A stretch of 64,000 bases of DNA from Chryseobacterium ginsenosidimutans. GTDB lineage: Bacteria > Bacteroidota > Bacteroidia > Flavobacteriales > Weeksellaceae. Every line of letters begins with the position of its first letter. Within the stretch, counting starts at the first letter, position 1. Below the pieces are notes generated by a model. The model did no database searches. It had not been told where the DNA came from and was given only the letters and a program-made list of their open reading frames with translations. Positions 54,322-63,184 of the stretch are shown here, one piece after another. Where the stretch lies: contig NZ_JAUSXC010000001.1 in the NCBI RefSeq assembly GCF_030823405.1, forward strand, positions 868,001 to 932,000, written 5' to 3'. Both the position numbers and the translations under genes were made by a program.

Positions 54322-54798
54322 TTATTTTAATGTTGCTCTTTCTGCTTCAGTCATTGTTTTCGACTGAGCTGCAAATCTTTTGATATAATTTTTCAGCGTT
54401 GCATTCTGCTTACTGTAATTATTTAAGATAAATGCCTTATCATCTTTAAGACCGCCTCTGTATCCTACAATTTTTGGGATATTTTCCTGAACGCTCATTC
54501 TTATCAATCGCAATTCTATATTGTTTGGATTAGATTTAATAACTGCTTCAAGATTAACTGCACCGGATTTTACAAGAGCTTTTCTGTTTTGTTTAACAAT
54601 TTTTGCTTCCATAATTTTTGCCGCCGCTTTGTAACCTTGGATTACAGGGTCAGAACCTGATGTTTTTTCTGCTACATTGATGAAAGCTTCAGTATTTGCA
54701 TTTGACGAATTCGCTTTTGCATAGCTGTCTCTCAATGAATCAATACCAGATTGAAAAAAAAGAATGAAAGCCGTTAAGAATGAAAAGATAAGTTTCAT
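54322..54798 (-). CDS. Secreted helical protein of unknown function in pigment operon
   Basis: This 158-residue protein has a signal peptide (FSFLTAFILFFQSG) and an almost entirely helical mature part (YKAAAKIMEAKIVKQNRKAL, LRLIRMSVQENIPKIVGYRG). No domain was recognised. Tight spacing (overlap of 4 bases with the upstream hot-dog gene and 4 bases before the GT2 gene) ties it to the pathway. It could be a periplasmic accessory protein. Confidence 0.75.
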   Translation of the reverse strand: MKLIFSFLTAFILFFQSGIDSLRDSYAKANSSNANTEAFINVAEKTSGSDPVIQGYKAAAKIMEAKIVKQNRKALVKSGAVNLEAVIKSNPNNIELRLIRMSVQENIPKIVGYRGGLKDDKAFILNNYSKQNATLKNYIKRFAAQSKTMTEAERATLK

Positions 54799-55175
54799 AA
54801 TGTCAGTTTTTGATAGTTTACTGACATTTTTAATGCAATAGTCTCGCCAAAAGAAGTCGTATTTTTTACTTTAACTTCTTCATCGTTTTCAGTAATATCA
54901 AGTTGAAGTTTCAAATCAGGCGTTTCAAAAGGATTGATAATCGCCATGAATTTCACGTTAGAAGCCGTTTTTAAGAATAGCTTTAATCCTGTAAATTCTT
55001 CTGTCAGTTCTTTCACAATCTGCATCATACAAACTCCTGGTGTTACAGGGTTTCCCGGAAAATGGCCTTTAAAAATATCGTGGTCTTTGTTTAATTTGAT
55101 ATTTGCAACAAAACCTCCGTTTTCTGCTTTTTCGTATGATTGTAATGTGTAAAAATCTGTAAGAATGGTCTGCAT
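54795..55175 (-). CDS. Hot-dog 3-hydroxyacyl-ACP dehydratase-like protein
   Basis: This 126-residue single hot-dog protein has the FabZ-type string KDHDIFKGHFPGNPVTPGVCMMQ, where the His of GHFPG is the expected catalytic base. The partner acidic residue is not clearly visible after the helix, where MQIVKELTEE stands. It probably removes water from hydroxyacyl-ACP during polyene formation, complementing the FabG-like reductase at 41403. It overlaps the next gene by 4 bases. Confidence 0.85.
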   Translation of the reverse strand: MQTILTDFYTLQSYEKAENGGFVANIKLNKDHDIFKGHFPGNPVTPGVCMMQIVKELTEEFTGLKLFLKTASNVKFMAIINPFETPDLKLQLDITENDEEVKVKNTTSFGETIALKMSVNYQKLTL

Positions 55176-55178
55176 TGG

Positions 55179-55814
55179 CTATTCAGTTTCGGTTATTTGA
55201 AATAGTTTTATATTGATCTTGTAATCTTTATGTTGAAGATTCAAACTATCTGCGAAGATATGTTTTTTTGCATCAAAAGTAAAATCGATTTTTTCCTTCT
55301 TGTTCTTCGTGTAAACGATTTGTTTTAACAAATAATTTTCTTTGTTAAAGAACAAATAATAAGATTTGTTATCAATTTTTGAAAGATAAATTTTAGAACT
55401 TTCGTTTTCAAAACTTTCGGTTACAGGATATTTTTGTTTTAAAAGGTGTTGGAAATCGTTCTTTAAAAAATTAATGACGATTTTTTTATCCAAATCAGGT
55501 AAAACATAATTAAGCTTAAAATCATTTTCAGAAATTTCAAAATCAATTAATTTATTTCCAAAATCTGAAGTTAATACGACACGATGAGTCGTAGCATTGA
55601 TTTTTTTGATAATTAAAATTCCGCTCACGTGATTTTTATAAATATCCATCTGACATTTATAGACATAGTCTTCACTGGAAGAAAAATACAGATTTTCAAC
55701 TGTTTTTTCAGAACTTGAAACAGGTTTTGTGTCTGTTAATTTGTACGTTTTACACGAAATAAATAATAGTAAAATCAGACTATAAAGAAAATTCTGAAGC
55801 AGAAATCGGCGCAT
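55179..55814 (-). CDS. LolB-like outer-membrane lipoprotein
   Basis: This 211-residue lipoprotein (signal ending LLLFISCKTYK) has a beta-rich mature part (GILIIKKINATTHRVVLTS, IDFEISENDFKLNYVL, KIDFTFDAKKHIFADS) that fits the LolA/LolB barrel fold. It is encoded directly after a LolA-like gene with a 35-base overlap, so the two probably work as a carrier-receiver pair. Sequence identity to LolB is not strong; the fold call is inference from pattern and context. Confidence 0.7.
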   Translation of the reverse strand: MRRFLLQNFLYSLILLLFISCKTYKLTDTKPVSSSEKTVENLYFSSSEDYVYKCQMDIYKNHVSGILIIKKINATTHRVVLTSDFGNKLIDFEISENDFKLNYVLPDLDKKIVINFLKNDFQHLLKQKYPVTESFENESSKIYLSKIDNKSYYLFFNKENYLLKQIVYTKNKKEKIDFTFDAKKHIFADSLNLQHKDYKINIKLFQITETE

Positions 55815-56406
55815 TTATTTTTGTGTTTTTGAAAACAATATTTGTAGTATCTCCAGAAGCTTCTGTCATATTCACCTGCGAAACCGTTGATTGGTTCTTA
55901 GGAAAATGAAGTTCGATTTGCTTAATATATTTCAATAATTGAGCAGATTTAGGAGTGAATTTTGCAATGTTGAAATTTCCGTTTTTAAAATAACTTACGG
56001 AAAATTCCGGATCATTGAACATTTGTCCGTTTGAACTTCCGACAATTAATTTATTGATTTTCTCAAACGTTTTGCTCTTCGCATCAACCGAAGATTTTTT
56101 CCCCTGATCGTTGATGAAGATTTTATTATCCTTAAAAATTATGCTGTACTGATAAGGTTTTAAGTATTTCCAACTTAAAATGTTAGGTGTTTTTAAAGAC
56201 ATTCTTCCGTAAGTGACAATGTTTTTATCCAGAAAATCCATTTTTTTGGTCTGGGTAAAATCACTTTGTAATGTTTTTATTTCTTTGGTTTCAGATGAAA
56301 CTTTGGACACGAATGCTTTCGCTTCTGCTGCCGACATTGCCGTATTTTGGGCAAAAAATAAACCTGAAATCAATAAAAGAGCTCCAAGTAAAATATTTTT
56401 AATCAT
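55780..56406 (-). CDS. LolA-like periplasmic carrier protein
   Basis: This 208-residue protein has a signal peptide (ending SGLFFAQ) and the LolA-family start of the mature part (KEIKTLQSDFTQTKKMDFLDKNIVTYGRM), followed by SLKTPNILSWKYLKPYQYSIIF. LolA carries lipoproteins across the periplasm; LolA-like proteins in aryl-polyene loci are thought to help place the pigment or its lipid in the outer membrane. The deacetylase gene upstream overlaps by 4 bases. Confidence 0.88.
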   Translation of the reverse strand: MIKNILLGALLLISGLFFAQNTAMSAAEAKAFVSKVSSETKEIKTLQSDFTQTKKMDFLDKNIVTYGRMSLKTPNILSWKYLKPYQYSIIFKDNKIFINDQGKKSSVDAKSKTFEKINKLIVGSSNGQMFNDPEFSVSYFKNGNFNIAKFTPKSAQLLKYIKQIELHFPKNQSTVSQVNMTEASGDTTNIVFKNTKINAPISASEFSL

Positions 56407-57155
56407 TTTTTCTGATTTTTTATCATTGAATCAACTGTAAAAGTTGAATATTTTTTCTCCTTCAAAAATAACAATAAATCGACCAAAACTTGACACGTTT
56501 TCTCAGAAGTATCGTGAAGAAGAATGATGCTTCCTTTTCTTAAATTTTTGGTTACCTTTTTCAGAATTTTCTTTTCATCCTGAATTACAGTATCCAAAGA
56601 ACGAACATTCCAGCCAATGCTTTTTTTATGCGTTTTTTTTATCGCTTTTGCAATATTCGGATTGGTAACACCGAATGGAGGTCGGTATAAATCTGTTTTA
56701 ATATTTCCAACTTTAGAAATGATCTCGTCACATTTTTCGATTTCCTCAACCATTTTGGAAGTTGATAAAAATCCGGTATTGTTGGAATGCGAATACGTAT
56801 GATTTCCAATGATGTGACCTTCTTCAATAATTCTTTGGAAAGTTTCGGGATATTTCTCAATCTGTTTTCCGATACAGAAAAAAGTTGCTTTTATATTGTT
56901 TTCTTTTAAAATATCTAAAAACTTCGGAGTAAATTCTGTCGGTCCATCATCAAAAGTCAAAGCGACTTCCTTGATTTTAGTTCTTTTGTGAGTAATGCTG
57001 TTGACAAAATATCCTAACGTGATATCAAACGAACCCCAAATGATAACCGCTGAAAAGAGTATAAAACAGAAGATATAAACCCAAATAGTCCCGTGAAATG
57101 CATAAATAAACACATTACAGAAAATATAAAATAGGATAAATGGATAATGTTTCAT
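56403..57155 (-). CDS. Polysaccharide deacetylase family protein (NodB domain)
   Basis: This 250-residue protein has two N-terminal hydrophobic segments (about 3-45) and a NodB domain: EVALTFDDGPTEFTPKFLDIL with the metal-binding DD pair, GNHTYSHSN with two His, and DLYRPPFGVTNP. These are the canonical active-site blocks. It should hydrolyse acetyl groups from an amino sugar or a related ester. Its place in the pigment operon suggests action on a glycosylated intermediate, but this is not shown by the sequence. Confidence 0.87.
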   Translation of the reverse strand: MKHYPFILFYIFCNVFIYAFHGTIWVYIFCFILFSAVIIWGSFDITLGYFVNSITHKRTKIKEVALTFDDGPTEFTPKFLDILKENNIKATFFCIGKQIEKYPETFQRIIEEGHIIGNHTYSHSNNTGFLSTSKMVEEIEKCDEIISKVGNIKTDLYRPPFGVTNPNIAKAIKKTHKKSIGWNVRSLDTVIQDEKKILKKVTKNLRKGSIILLHDTSEKTCQVLVDLLLFLKEKKYSTFTVDSMIKNQKK

Positions 57156-57229
57156 TTTTATTGTTTCGGGATTAAAACTTTAACGATCTGTTTGTCATTC
57201 AATAAAAAAATTATTGACTTAAAAATAAA

Positions 57230-58291
57230 TTAAGCCTTCTCCAACAAAACTAAACTATGGTCACTTCCTCCCAAATGATTATACAAAAGAATGGTTGCAA
57301 TATCCTCTTTCTTGATAGAATTAATCATCATCACTTCCGGAATTTCTTGATTTTTCAGAATATGACAAGCCATAAACGTTGAAAAACCACTCGCTGTATT
57401 GAATTCTCCACTCAGATGTTTGTAATATAGCAAAGCCGAATTTGGAAATAAATCCATTGCCTGTTTGTAATAAACATCAGATTTTGCATCTCCGCTGAAA
57501 CCTAAAATTACAGCATCAATATCTTCATTTGTTAAATTATTCTTAGTTAAAAAATCTTCAATGAATTTTTGAGTTTTATCTAATTCTACTTTATTAAGAA
57601 TCTGAATATCTTTCAATTGAGCATAAGAATGTTCCGTTTTCTCTTTACCTAAAACAAAAAAACTGGAACCTTCACCCCAAATGACACCTTCCGTTGTTGA
57701 GTTTAAGTAATCGGCAGGTAAATTTTCTTCTTTTTTAATGGTATTGTTTAATTTGTACAATTCCATTGTTCTTTCGGTTTGCTCATCTGTTGAACCTACC
57801 AAAACATTTTCAGCTTCCCCATCATTAATCTGAAGTTTAGCATCCAGAAATGAAAATTCTAAAGACGAAGAAGTGTTCACATAGGTGAAATTGTAAGCGT
57901 GACATTGTAAAGCCAAAGCAATTTGTCCCGAAACCGTATTGTGTGTCGATTGAATGAAAAAAGTAGGTGTCAGAAACTCTTCGTTGTTATCCAGTACATT
58001 TTTTAAAAACTTTTCAGAATCCTGCGAGCAACCCATTCCTGTTCCTACGATAATGGCATCGGGATTTTTAATTCCTGCTTCTTTTAAAGCATATTTTGAA
58101 GCTACTGAACTCATCTTTACCGTTTTAGACATTCTTCTGCTCATGGCAGGCGGAATGAATTCTTTGTAGTTGGGCTCGATCGCTTTTAAAACCAAGACTG
58201 AATTTTCAGGATTTAAATTCTGCAGAAAATTTTCATTTAAAGTGTCCTGAACCGAAATGCAGGCTGCACTGTTGATGTAAACTGGAATCAT
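57230..58291 (-). CDS. Ketosynthase-like chain-length-factor protein lacking the active Cys
   Basis: This 353-residue thiolase-fold protein resembles the KS-beta/chain length factor subunit. At the position of the nucleophile it reads NTSSSL (Ser142) where the partner has STACSS. The His motifs of active KS enzymes are also missing. The ATG at 58291 overlaps the stop of the true ketosynthase gene (ATGA), so the two subunits are translationally coupled, as in type II PKS pairs. It probably forms a heterodimer with that enzyme and sets polyene length. Confidence 0.85.
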   Translation of the reverse strand: MIPVYINSAACISVQDTLNENFLQNLNPENSVLVLKAIEPNYKEFIPPAMSRRMSKTVKMSSVASKYALKEAGIKNPDAIIVGTGMGCSQDSEKFLKNVLDNNEEFLTPTFFIQSTHNTVSGQIALALQCHAYNFTYVNTSSSLEFSFLDAKLQINDGEAENVLVGSTDEQTERTMELYKLNNTIKKEENLPADYLNSTTEGVIWGEGSSFFVLGKEKTEHSYAQLKDIQILNKVELDKTQKFIEDFLTKNNLTNEDIDAVILGFSGDAKSDVYYKQAMDLFPNSALLYYKHLSGEFNTASGFSTFMACHILKNQEIPEVMMINSIKKEDIATILLYNHLGGSDHSLVLLEKA

Positions 58292-59487
58292 GATTTCGAG
58301 AAAATTAAGGTTGAACAATTTCCTCCAAAGCCAAATGAATTGGAAAGGACGTGATTGATATTTTTCTCTTTGAGTTCTGTAACAGGTGTCAAGTCAAATT
58401 CTTCCATTTTATTTTTAAAATTCAGATTGGGGAAAATGACATTGTTTTGAATAGCCAATAATGAATAAACTGCTTCAATCCCCGCAGCTGCAGCCAAGGT
58501 GTGACCTGTAAATGCTTTCGTAGAACTGAATTCCGGAACTTGGTTTTCTCCAAAAATCCGAATCATTGCAATTCCTTCCGATAAATCGTTATTTGGTGTT
58601 GCCGTTCCGTGAACGTTGATATAATCTATGTTTTCCTTCTCCAAACCGGATATTTTCAAAGCTTTTTCCATAGCTAAGAATGCACCCTGTCCGTTTTCCG
58701 AAGAAGCGGTTTGATGATGTGCATCATTGGCATTTCCGTATCCTGAAAGATATCCAAGGACTTTCTTGTTTTCTTTTTTTACGACCTCATCAGATTCCAA
58801 AATGATAAAAGCGGCTGCTTCACCCAAATTCAGTCCTTTTCTGTCGTTGTCGAAAGGGGTATTGTAAGAATCCGTAAGGATCATTAATGTACTGAAACCA
58901 TTTAGAGTAAATTTTGAAAGAGAATCTGTTCCGCCAACAATTACACGGTCGAGAACGCCATTTTTTATTAATTTTGCGCCCATCATAATTGCATTCGCAG
59001 CCGAAGAACAGGCCGTACTGATGGTAGAAACCATCCCTTTTAAGCCAAGTAAATCTGCAATCGAAAGAGATGAATTTCCGGCATCGTGCGAGTCTATATA
59101 TATTTGCTTTTCAGGAAAATCTTCGTAGGTGTAGAAATATTTTTCAGTAATATCCATTCCTCCAACGCTGGTAGAGGAAATCAAACCTGTTTTATATTCA
59201 TTAATATCCGTAATCCCGGCACTTTCTACAGCTTCTTTTGCGGCCATCATACCTAGCAGAGCTGTTCTTGTTACATTATTGTCTTCACTAAGGTGAAGTT
59301 TTTGTATAAGCTCTTCATTAGATAATTTTATTTCACCTGTTTTGATAGTTCCGGCGTGGCGTGTTTCAAACAATTCGATGTCTGAAATACCGTGTTTACA
59401 GGTCGTAAGCGAAATAAAATTTTCCTCGACATTGTTACCAATGGAGGAAATGATACCCATTCCTGTGATGGCAATTTTATGACTCAT
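58288..59487 (-). CDS. Beta-ketoacyl-ACP synthase (KS-alpha type)
   Basis: This 399-residue condensing enzyme has Cys160 in STACSSAANA, His in VHGTATPNNDLSE and His in GHTLAAAAGIEA, so the catalytic triad is complete. It lies between the ACP gene (3-base gap) and the Cys-less partner gene (4-base overlap), which suggests a KS/CLF heterodimer that builds the polyene from malonyl-ACP units. Confidence 0.92.
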   Translation of the reverse strand: MSHKIAITGMGIISSIGNNVEENFISLTTCKHGISDIELFETRHAGTIKTGEIKLSNEELIQKLHLSEDNNVTRTALLGMMAAKEAVESAGITDINEYKTGLISSTSVGGMDITEKYFYTYEDFPEKQIYIDSHDAGNSSLSIADLLGLKGMVSTISTACSSAANAIMMGAKLIKNGVLDRVIVGGTDSLSKFTLNGFSTLMILTDSYNTPFDNDRKGLNLGEAAAFIILESDEVVKKENKKVLGYLSGYGNANDAHHQTASSENGQGAFLAMEKALKISGLEKENIDYINVHGTATPNNDLSEGIAMIRIFGENQVPEFSSTKAFTGHTLAAAAGIEAVYSLLAIQNNVIFPNLNFKNKMEEFDLTPVTELKEKNINHVLSNSFGFGGNCSTLIFSKS

Positions 59488-59490
59488 TAA

Positions 59491-59748
59491 TTATTTTGTT
59501 CTGTTTTCTTCGATGAATTTAGCCATTGTGTCGATAGATGTGAAAATTTCTTTTCCTTTTTTCGGATCGGCTAATTTTATTCCGTATTCTTTATCAAGAA
59601 GAACAATTAATTCCAGAGCGTCAATAGAATCCAATCCAAGACCACCACCGAATAATGGGTCTGTATCTTTGATTTCGTCTATTGCAACATCTTCAAGGTT
59701 AAGGACTTCAATGATTTTTGTTTTTAATTCTTCTCTTAAATTTTCCAT
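59491..59748 (-). CDS. Acyl carrier protein (second pigment ACP)
   Basis: This 85-residue ACP has Ser41 in GLGLDSIDALEL as the phosphopantetheine site. It is acidic and helical. It is the second ACP of the locus and is encoded directly upstream of the ketosynthase pair, which suggests that it serves that heterodimer. Confidence 0.93.
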   Translation of the reverse strand: MENLREELKTKIIEVLNLEDVAIDEIKDTDPLFGGGLGLDSIDALELIVLLDKEYGIKLADPKKGKEIFTSIDTMAKFIEENRTK

Positions 59749-59823
59749 AATTTATTTTAATTTACAATGTATTCCCTAACAATTTAAAATTGCTAATGAT
59801 TACACTGTTATATTGTTACATTT

Positions 59824-60363
59824 TCACAAAGTTAGCAAATATACAAAAGCATTATAACTTTCCTGATATAGTTCTACCCAGCCACACAATACCTTATCAG
59901 CCTTTCCTGACTGTAAAATCTGTTCTGAGTAACCGTTTAAAAAGTCTTCATCAAATTCATCCAACACGAAAAAAGCATTTTCGGTCTGCATTTTATGTTT
60001 AATACTGATTTCGCCAACACAAATATTGGGTAAAGTATACACAAAAATTGCCGGGCTCGGAAAGTAATCTTCCTGAGAATTGATGCTTTCCTGATATTTA
60101 AAATCAGTGTCAAGACTTGATGATTTATTGGCAAAAACCAATGCTGTTCTGCTGTGGTCTTCTCCTTTTAAAATCATTTCAGAAGCCAGAAAAGCCAATT
60201 TGCTGAGATTATCCATTTTATGAAATTTAGGATAATTCAGTTCTAAACTTTTATAAGCTTCTTTGGCAAAATCTGAAAAATTTTCAGTTTGGGTTTCAAA
60301 TATAGTTTCGTTATTGAGAACGATTTTTGAGTTTTCTATGATGCAAATGTCTGTCTTCTTCAT
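59824..60363 (-). CDS. Short ketosynthase-like protein of the aryl-polyene locus
   Basis: This 179-residue protein aligns loosely with the N-terminal half of ketosynthases ([54 protein letters not shown]), but it is about half the length and has no Cys-His-His triad. It ends shortly before the position where the second half would start. It sits 4 bases after a complete ketosynthase gene. It may be an accessory or structural partner, or a reduced paralogue; the function is unknown. Confidence 0.7.
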   Translation of the reverse strand: MKKTDICIIENSKIVLNNETIFETQTENFSDFAKEAYKSLELNYPKFHKMDNLSKLAFLASEMILKGEDHSRTALVFANKSSSLDTDFKYQESINSQEDYFPSPAIFVYTLPNICVGEISIKHKMQTENAFFVLDEFDEDFLNGYSEQILQSGKADKVLCGWVELYQESYNAFVYLLTL

Positions 60364-60367
60364 TCTT

Positions 60368-61498
60368 TTAACATTTTTCTAAGACAATTGCTGCATTACA
60401 CCCACCAAAACCTGAAGCTGTTTTCAAAATATATTTGATTTCCGCAGGTTGGTTTTCTTTTATGATATTCAAAGGTTGGGAAGTTCCCGTTTCTTCAAAG
60501 TTTTTAGATGAAATTAAAGTGCCGTGAAGAGCACTTTCCATAGAAATAATACTTTCCAGCAGACCCGATGCACCTAAACAGTGTCCGTAATATGCTTTTA
60601 AACTATTCAGAGGAATATTCTGTAATTCCATTCTGTTGAAAGCAATGGCTTCCATTTCGTCATTATATAGTGTTGCCGTTCCGTGAGCAGAAATAAAATC
60701 GATATTTTCTGCTGAAACCTGGGCTTCTGTCATTGCATTTCTGATGCTTGCAAACAATCCGTCGCCGGTTCTTGATGGTCCGGAAATATGATTGGCATCG
60801 TTGATGGCTGAATCTCCCGATACTTTAAAACTAAATTTTTCGTTTGAGTTTAATTCTGAAGTAAGGTAAGCTGCTGCGGTCGCTTCACCAAGATTTATTC
60901 CGTTGCGGTTTTTGTCGTAAGGTTTACAGATTTCTGTTCCGATTGCCTGAAAAGAATTAAAACCTGAAACTACAAATTCTGAAATCTCGTCTCCGGCAAC
61001 AATAAAAGCATCTTTATATTTTCCTGCCTGAATCATATTTTTAGCAACAGCAATTGCCATTACTCCAGAAACGCAAGCATTGGAAATTACAATAGGTTTT
61101 GTTTTAAATCCGAAAAATTCAGCAATTTTTTGAGCTAAATTAGAAAGATAAACACCTTCCGGTAAAATTGTCTGATTTTTTAATGAGCTTATATTTCCTT
61201 TTGTTGTTGATAAAATAAAAGCGGTTTCTTCTGTGATATTATTTCGTTCGATCAAAGGTTTTAGACTTAACAAAAACATTTTTTCAAGCCTTGTGAAGTC
61301 TTTATTGTCGAATAATCTATTGAACTCTTCTTCCAGTTTTTCAGAATTGATCATAGAAGCAAAAAAAGCTTCCTGATTTTCAATAATTTTATGTTTTGCA
61401 ACTCCTGATTTTCCTTCCAAAAGCGCATTCCAGTTTGATGGTATATCAAAGCCCAAAGGCGTGACGCAGTTGTAATCTGTAATGTAAATTTCCTTCAT
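60368..61498 (-). CDS. Beta-ketoacyl synthase (third active copy)
   Basis: This 376-residue ketosynthase has Cys142 in [12 protein letters not shown], His in [13 protein letters not shown] and His in [14 protein letters not shown]. It is divergent and shorter at the N-terminus than the other two active copies. It may perform the first condensation on the aryl starter or a specific late step. Its start overlaps the thioesterase stop by 4 bases. Confidence 0.88.
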   Translation of the reverse strand: MKEIYITDYNCVTPLGFDIPSNWNALLEGKSGVAKHKIIENQEAFFASMINSEKLEEEFNRLFDNKDFTRLEKMFLLSLKPLIERNNITEETAFILSTTKGNISSLKNQTILPEGVYLSNLAQKIAEFFGFKTKPIVISNACVSGVMAIAVAKNMIQAGKYKDAFIVAGDEISEFVVSGFNSFQAIGTEICKPYDKNRNGINLGEATAAAYLTSELNSNEKFSFKVSGDSAINDANHISGPSRTGDGLFASIRNAMTEAQVSAENIDFISAHGTATLYNDEMEAIAFNRMELQNIPLNSLKAYYGHCLGASGLLESIISMESALHGTLISSKNFEETGTSQPLNIIKENQPAEIKYILKTASGFGGCNAAIVLEKC

Positions 61499-61923
61499 AA
61501 TAACTCCATTTTATCTTTCCAAGCCTGAAAAAACTCAGGATTGTATAAGCATAAATTATTGTCGGAATCTAAGAAAACCTGAATGGTTTCTCCGCTGCAG
61601 ACCAGCTTATTTTCCTGATTAAAAATTTCGTATTTATAGATCAGTTTTGCGGAGGTTGAATTTACAAAAGTGGTTACAATATTGAAGGTTTCACCATATT
61701 TTAAGGGAAGAAAATGTTCACAAGTACTTTTTACGATAGGTGTTACAAATCCCGCTTTTTGAATATCAAGATACGTTAAACCGTGCTGCCTTCCGAAAGC
61801 TTCTCTTCCATCCTCGAAATACACAATGTAATGACCGTGCCACACAATTCCCAAAGGATCTGTTTCATTAAATCTTACCCGAACGTGTTCCGTACAACGG
61901 ATTATATTTTCTTTAAACTGCAT
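61495..61923 (-). CDS. 4-hydroxybenzoyl-CoA-thioesterase-like hot-dog protein
   Basis: This 142-residue hot-dog thioesterase has the 4HBT signature VRFNETDPLGIVWHGHYIVYFEDGREAF, with the catalytic Asp in ETDPLG. It could release or proofread acyl chains from ACP or CoA in the polyene pathway. It overlaps both neighbours (4 and 11 bases). Confidence 0.88.
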   Translation of the reverse strand: MQFKENIIRCTEHVRVRFNETDPLGIVWHGHYIVYFEDGREAFGRQHGLTYLDIQKAGFVTPIVKSTCEHFLPLKYGETFNIVTTFVNSTSAKLIYKYEIFNQENKLVCSGETIQVFLDSDNNLCLYNPEFFQAWKDKMELL

Positions 61924-63184
61924 TTTGTTTTCTTTCGTAAATTAATGAAATACCTACCATGGCAAGATAAAATAAAAATAAAAAAGTAAGTTCTTTGGCA
62001 ATTCCTCCAATTCCACTGTTTCTTAAAATAATATCGTAATAAGCATTCAAGCCCCAATTCATGGGAGAGAATTTGGCAACGGTCTGCATAAATTCAGGCA
62101 TTAAAAATACAGGAACCCAGATTCCTCCAACCGCTGCTAAAACAACAACGGAAGTCGCTCCAAACGGTGCCGACTGTTCCTGAGTATCAGCAATTGTTCC
62201 CAATAAAACCCCGAAACCTATCGCAGCCAAGCCAGAAAATAGGGTAACAACAATAAGCTGGAACATTTTTCCTGTTACATCAAATTGTGGTAAATCCATG
62301 TAAGGGAAAAGGTAGATTCCTACAGCAACCATCAGTAAAAACTGAATGACACAAATGATTAAATACGTAAATGTTTTCCCTAAAATATGTACAAAATAAG
62401 GAGTCGGACTAATTCTCGCTCTCACGCTTGTGCCCTGACTTTTTTCTTTAACTAAATTGATAGACAAAGGCACAACAATAAAGAAAATCGCAAACAATGC
62501 CCAAGCCGGAACGTTATGCTGAACGGAATTGGGCATCACATCCATTTTTCCTTTTTTTTGAGTGATTTCTTTAAAACTGATTAAATTTTTGTTTTCTTCA
62601 AGATTTTCCGTGGTTCCCAGTTGATCCTGAAACGCTTTGTAAATCTTTTTATTTTCGATCTCAAAAACCATTTTATTGACGGCGTTCATCACATTGTTTT
62701 TGAAGCCGAGATTGGTTGCCGGATCAAAATAAAGATGAATATCTTTGGCTTTTATGGCTTGGAGTTGAGCTTTTTTGTCTGAATTTTCTTCTAAACCAAA
62801 TGAGCTTACAATCGTCTGAACCTTAGAATCAATGTTCGAATTTAAATCTTTGGTTAAATTTTCCGGAATAACGATCGCCATTTGATAATCTCCTGAAAAA
62901 ACGGCATTCTGGGCAGATTTTTCTGTATAATTGGTCAGCAACTCGAAAGTTTTGCTGCCTTCAAGTTCGTGTTTTATATTTTTTGAAATCTCAGATTTGT
63001 CGTTATCAATAAAAATAATAGGGATTTTGGAACCTTCCAGATTTTTAAACGTAGAATCCTGAATCAAAGTGATCGTGATGATTAATAATAAAGGCATGAC
63101 AAAAATGATTACGATTCCTCCGATATCTCTTTTCAGCAAAAGGATTTCTTTTATAAAGCTTCTCCACAATTTATACAACAACAT
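61913..63184 (-). CDS. ABC-2 type transporter permease
   Basis: This 423-residue permease has one N-terminal membrane segment (IVIIFVMPLLLIITITLI), a large extracytoplasmic region of about 190 residues, and five further segments with the ABC-2 block ending QEQSAPFGATSVVVLAAVGGIWVPVF. It is coupled to the ATPase gene (14-base overlap). It probably exports the pigment, a precursor or a lipid from the cytoplasmic membrane. Confidence 0.9.
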   Translation of the reverse strand: MLLYKLWRSFIKEILLLKRDIGGIVIIFVMPLLLIITITLIQDSTFKNLEGSKIPIIFIDNDKSEISKNIKHELEGSKTFELLTNYTEKSAQNAVFSGDYQMAIVIPENLTKDLNSNIDSKVQTIVSSFGLEENSDKKAQLQAIKAKDIHLYFDPATNLGFKNNVMNAVNKMVFEIENKKIYKAFQDQLGTTENLEENKNLISFKEITQKKGKMDVMPNSVQHNVPAWALFAIFFIVVPLSINLVKEKSQGTSVRARISPTPYFVHILGKTFTYLIICVIQFLLMVAVGIYLFPYMDLPQFDVTGKMFQLIVVTLFSGLAAIGFGVLLGTIADTQEQSAPFGATSVVVLAAVGGIWVPVFLMPEFMQTVAKFSPMNWGLNAYYDIILRNSGIGGIAKELTFLFLFYLAMVGISLIYERKQNAV

